Notes under the pieces: generated by a model
What the model saw: only the letters and a program-made list of their open reading frames with translations
What the model was told of the DNA's origin: nothing
The model's database searches: none
DNA from: Peptococcaceae bacterium BRH_c4b
Lineage (GTDB): Bacteria; Bacillota; Desulfotomaculia; Desulfotomaculales; Desulfocucumaceae
NCBI GenBank assembly: GCA_000961595.1
Contig: LADO01000042.1
Location: forward strand, 1-64,000
Reading direction: 5' to 3'
Length of the DNA stretch: 64,000 nucleotides
Shown here: piece after piece, positions 61,899-64,000 of the stretch
Layout of the letters: each line of letters opens with the position of its first letter
Position numbering within the stretch: the first letter of the stretch is position 1
Program-made: the position numbers and the translations under genes

Positions 61899-63305
61899 AT
61901 GACAAATTACCCCCGGCTGGTTATTGCGGGTGTGCACAGCGGTGTGGGCAAGACCACGGTTTCCACCGCACTGATGGCCGCCCTGGCACGGTCTGGAATA
62001 AAGGTGCAGCCTTTCAAGGTGGGGCCCGATTACATCGATCCCGGCTACCATACCGCCGCTACCGGAAAATGCAGCCGCAATCTGGATGCCTGGTTTGTAG
62101 GCGAGGACGGCATCAGGGAAATATTCATGCGCGCAGCCCGGGACGCCGATATTTCAATCATAGAGGGCGTTATGGGCCTATATGACGGCAGGGGTTCCGG
62201 GGCAGAGGGATCAACCGCCCATGTGGCCAAAACACTTAAAGCGCCAGTGCTCCTTGTATTGGACGCCAGATCCATGGCCCGTAGCGCCGCCGCGCTGGTG
62301 CTGGGATATAAAAATTTTGACCCGGAAGTAAACCTGGCCGGGGTTTTTTTAAACCGGGTGGGCAGTGAGAGGCATTATAACCTGCTGCGGCAGGCCATAG
62401 AAGAATGCTGCGGGGTGCCAGTAATCGGATACGCCAATCGCTGGGACGGACTGGATCTTCCCGAAAGGCACCTGGGTTTATTGCCCACGGCGGAGAAGGA
62501 TAATCTGGACGAATTGCTCCTGACCATGGCGGATAGTGTTAAGCAAGGGGTTGACCCTGACCGGCTGGTGGAACTGTCCCGGATTGCCCCGCCCATAGCG
62601 CCGCCGGAAAAGAAAATTTTTCCCATTACTCCGCTTCCTGCCGTTATCCGGCTGGGTGTAGTGATGGACAGCGCCTTTAATTTTTATTACCAGGATGGGC
62701 TGGAGTTACTATCTGCCCGGGGAGCGGAACTGGTGTATTGCTCCGCCCTGAGCGGGTCTTTTCCCGGGGATATTGACGGACTGTACATCGGGGGAGGATT
62801 TCCGGAAATGTTTGCCCGGGAATTGTCCGCCAACCATAAGTTTATCGATGGCCTGCGGGCGGCCTGCGCCGCAGGCATGCCGGTATACGCCGAGTGCGGT
62901 GGATTTATGTATATGACCCGGGCGGTTACTGATTTTGAAGGCAACCGTCATGAGCTGGCCGGGGTAGTGCCGGGGGAGTGCCGTATGCAAAAAAAACGGG
63001 CCGCCCTGGGCTATGTTACTGCCACCGCCCTGGATGACAACATTCTGGTTGACCGGGGGGAAGTTTTAAGGGGTCACGAATTTCACTATTCCGTATTGGA
63101 ATTGGATCAGGGTATCCCCGGGGCTTATCGTCTGGCTAAGGAAGGGACAGACGGTCATAGAACCGACGGCTATGCCAGCGGCAATATACTGGCATCGTAT
63201 CTGCACATAAACTTTGCCGGGCATCCGGAGGCGGCTGGAAGGTTCATCGGAAAGTGTATCGAATACAAAGAAATGGCCTACACTTTTTCTGGGTCTACTG
63301 ACTAA
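61899..63305 (+). CDS. cbiA: Cobyrinic acid a,c-diamide synthase
   Basis: This 468-residue ATP-dependent amidase converts cobyrinic or sirohydrochlorin-derived acid to the a,c-diamide. The P-loop is AGVHSGVGKTTVSTALMAAL, followed by KVGPDYIDPGYH. The C-terminal class I glutaminase-like domain has the Cys in AECGGFMYMT and a late GHEFHYS. The ATG at 61899 has GAAGGGG upstream; the TTG at 61881 is less likely. It forms part of the cob operon. Confidence 0.96.
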   Translation: MTNYPRLVIAGVHSGVGKTTVSTALMAALARSGIKVQPFKVGPDYIDPGYHTAATGKCSRNLDAWFVGEDGIREIFMRAARDADISIIEGVMGLYDGRGSGAEGSTAHVAKTLKAPVLLVLDARSMARSAAALVLGYKNFDPEVNLAGVFLNRVGSERHYNLLRQAIEECCGVPVIGYANRWDGLDLPERHLGLLPTAEKDNLDELLLTMADSVKQGVDPDRLVELSRIAPPIAPPEKKIFPITPLPAVIRLGVVMDSAFNFYYQDGLELLSARGAELVYCSALSGSFPGDIDGLYIGGGFPEMFARELSANHKFIDGLRAACAAGMPVYAECGGFMYMTRAVTDFEGNRHELAGVVPGECRMQKKRAALGYVTATALDDNILVDRGEVLRGHEFHYSVLELDQGIPGAYRLAKEGTDGHRTDGYASGNILASYLHINFAGHPEAAGRFIGKCIEYKEMAYTFSGSTD

Positions 63306-63316
63306 AATAAAGGAAA

Positions 63317-63346
63317 GGGGACCCACTTTCACGAAGGAATGTCCCC
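63317..63346 (+). repeat. GGGGACCCACTTTC...AATGTCCCC hairpin repeat
   Basis: GGGGAC and GTCCCC arms. The right end AAGGAATGTCCCCAA matches the korB insert and 35575 elements. It lies between cbiA and cobD. Confidence 0.85.
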
Positions 63347-63365
63347 AATTTATAGGAGAAAAACT

Positions 63366-64000
63366 ATGCTGCTTAGTGAACACCAGCACGGGGGCAACCT
63401 GACCCGGGCGGCCCGGGAGTACGGTCTTCCGGTACAACAGTTTATAGATTTTAGTGCCAGTATCAATCCTCTGGGCCCTTCGCCGGAGGTGTACCGGACC
63501 ATTACCTATAATCTTTGGAGGATTCGCCATTACCCGGACCCGGACTGCGGGGAGATAACCGGCCTGCTGGCAAGTTATCTGGAAGTGCCTCCGGAAAGCG
63601 TTGTGGTGGGCAACGGGGGGGCGGAACTGATTTATATGCTGCCTGCCGCCCTTAAAATCAGGCGGGCGCTTATTGTTGCCCCCACTTTCAGTGAATATGC
63701 CGCGGCTATACATGCCACCGGCGGAGAGGCCGATCATTTTTGCCTGCCCCCGGAAGGGGATGCAACCCGTCACCTGGAAAACTTAAAACTGAAAATCCCT
63801 GACTATCATGCTGTTTTTATCTGCAATCCCAATAATCCCACCGGCAAGTTGTTCACTTCCGGGGAATTGGAACCACTGGTTCATACCGCTTCAGCCGCCG
63901 GGACGATGCTAGTAGTGGATGAAGCTTTCATTGATTTTGTTGACCGGCGGCGACAGTGTTCACTGATGCACCGGGCGGCATCTATACCGAACTTAATAAT
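63366..64000 (+). CDS. cobD: L-threonine-O-3-phosphate decarboxylase, N-terminal part (cut by window end)
   Basis: The gene runs off the window with at least 211 codons. It is a PLP-dependent fold-type I enzyme with HGGNLTRAARE, IDFSASINPLGPS, HYPDPDCGEI and CNPNNPTGKL, then VVDEAFIDFV. The start and first motifs are typical of CobD, which makes (R)-1-amino-2-propanol phosphate for cobinamide synthesis. Histidinol-phosphate aminotransferases are the nearest alternative, but the operon context favours CobD. ATG follows AGGAGA. Confidence 0.93.
   Translation, partial: MLLSEHQHGGNLTRAAREYGLPVQQFIDFSASINPLGPSPEVYRTITYNLWRIRHYPDPDCGEITGLLASYLEVPPESVVVGNGGAELIYMLPAALKIRRALIVAPTFSEYAAAIHATGGEADHFCLPPEGDATRHLENLKLKIPDYHAVFICNPNNPTGKLFTSGELEPLVHTASAAGTMLVVDEAFIDFVDRRRQCSLMHRAASIPNLI

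Noticed and set aside
1-64000. CRISPR arrays, rRNA genes, complete insertion sequences, prophage genes
   Set aside because: None seen. The repeats found are dispersed hairpins without spacer periodicity, and there is no transposase or phage structural gene in the window.

Overview
The window looks like a chromosomal segment of a strictly anaerobic, spore-former-type Firmicute, probably of the Desulfotomaculum/Pelotomaculum group (Peptococcaceae sensu lato). The reasons are the gene order infC-rpmI-rplT-rRNA methyltransferase-pheST-zapA-polX, T-box leaders on thrS and pheS, a monofunctional CODH with CooF and a flavoprotein, ferredoxin-linked 2-oxoacid oxidoreductase genes, DUF2680/DUF3842/DUF3786 proteins and an anaerobic-type cobalamin pathway. 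This is inference from gene content; no 16S rRNA gene is present.

Layout. 1-970: the 3' end of a DUF1670-type gene and palindromic repeats. 973-17180: a one-directional run of 16 genes with AT-richer codon use than most of the later genes: an acetolactate-synthase-like ThDP enzyme, an unusual radical SAM activase-like protein, a 107-residue orphan, two thiolases, a divergent 3-hydroxyacyl-CoA dehydrogenase, an acyl-CoA ligase, a biotin-dependent carboxyltransferase and separate biotin carrier, KorA/KorB/KorD, an AEC permease, a gamma-carbonic anhydrase, a small B12-binding subunit and an enoyl-CoA hydratase. Together they can activate an acid to its CoA ester, do C-C bond chemistry with ThDP, biotin and B12, and finish by beta-oxidation with ferredoxin reduction. 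The substrate is not evident, and several expected partners are missing. This is the best candidate in the window for an undescribed system. 17353-20984: cooS-cooF-flavoprotein operon on the minus strand. 21-25 kb: a DUF2680 protein, an Xre regulator and T-box-controlled thrS. 25.2-42.5 kb: GC-richer housekeeping genes (infC operon with an L20-type leader, pheST, zapA, polX, DNA glycosylase, NIF3-like, U32 peptidase, mutS2). 42.5-48.5 kb: an accessory zone with a broken toxin-antitoxin pair, a DUF362 protein, an AraC and a MarR regulator, a methyltransferase and a truncated second copy of its 5' end. 49.4 kb: tRNA-Lys. 49.6-58 kb: mixed genes (MFS transporter, YkgJ-like, zinc-dependent phospholipase-like, phosphomannomutase, PHP phosphoesterase, aminotransferase, DUF3842). 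58.1 kb to the end: a cobalamin riboswitch followed by cobU-cobQ-cbiB-cbiA-cobD.

A second theme is a dense set of small non-coding repeats. At least four families recur: GGGGAC...GTCCCC hairpins; GTCAAAAGTC...GACCTTAGAC elements; a TCAGTAGTCAG family; and a roughly 190-bp element found twice. They sit in unusual places: in frame inside korB, inside the peripheral stem of the cobalamin riboswitch, between pheS and pheT, and across the ends of cbiB, polX and the DUF362 gene.

All assignments come from reading the sequence without database searches. Start codons were chosen from visible Shine-Dalgarno (SD) spacing, and many differ from the longest open frame.
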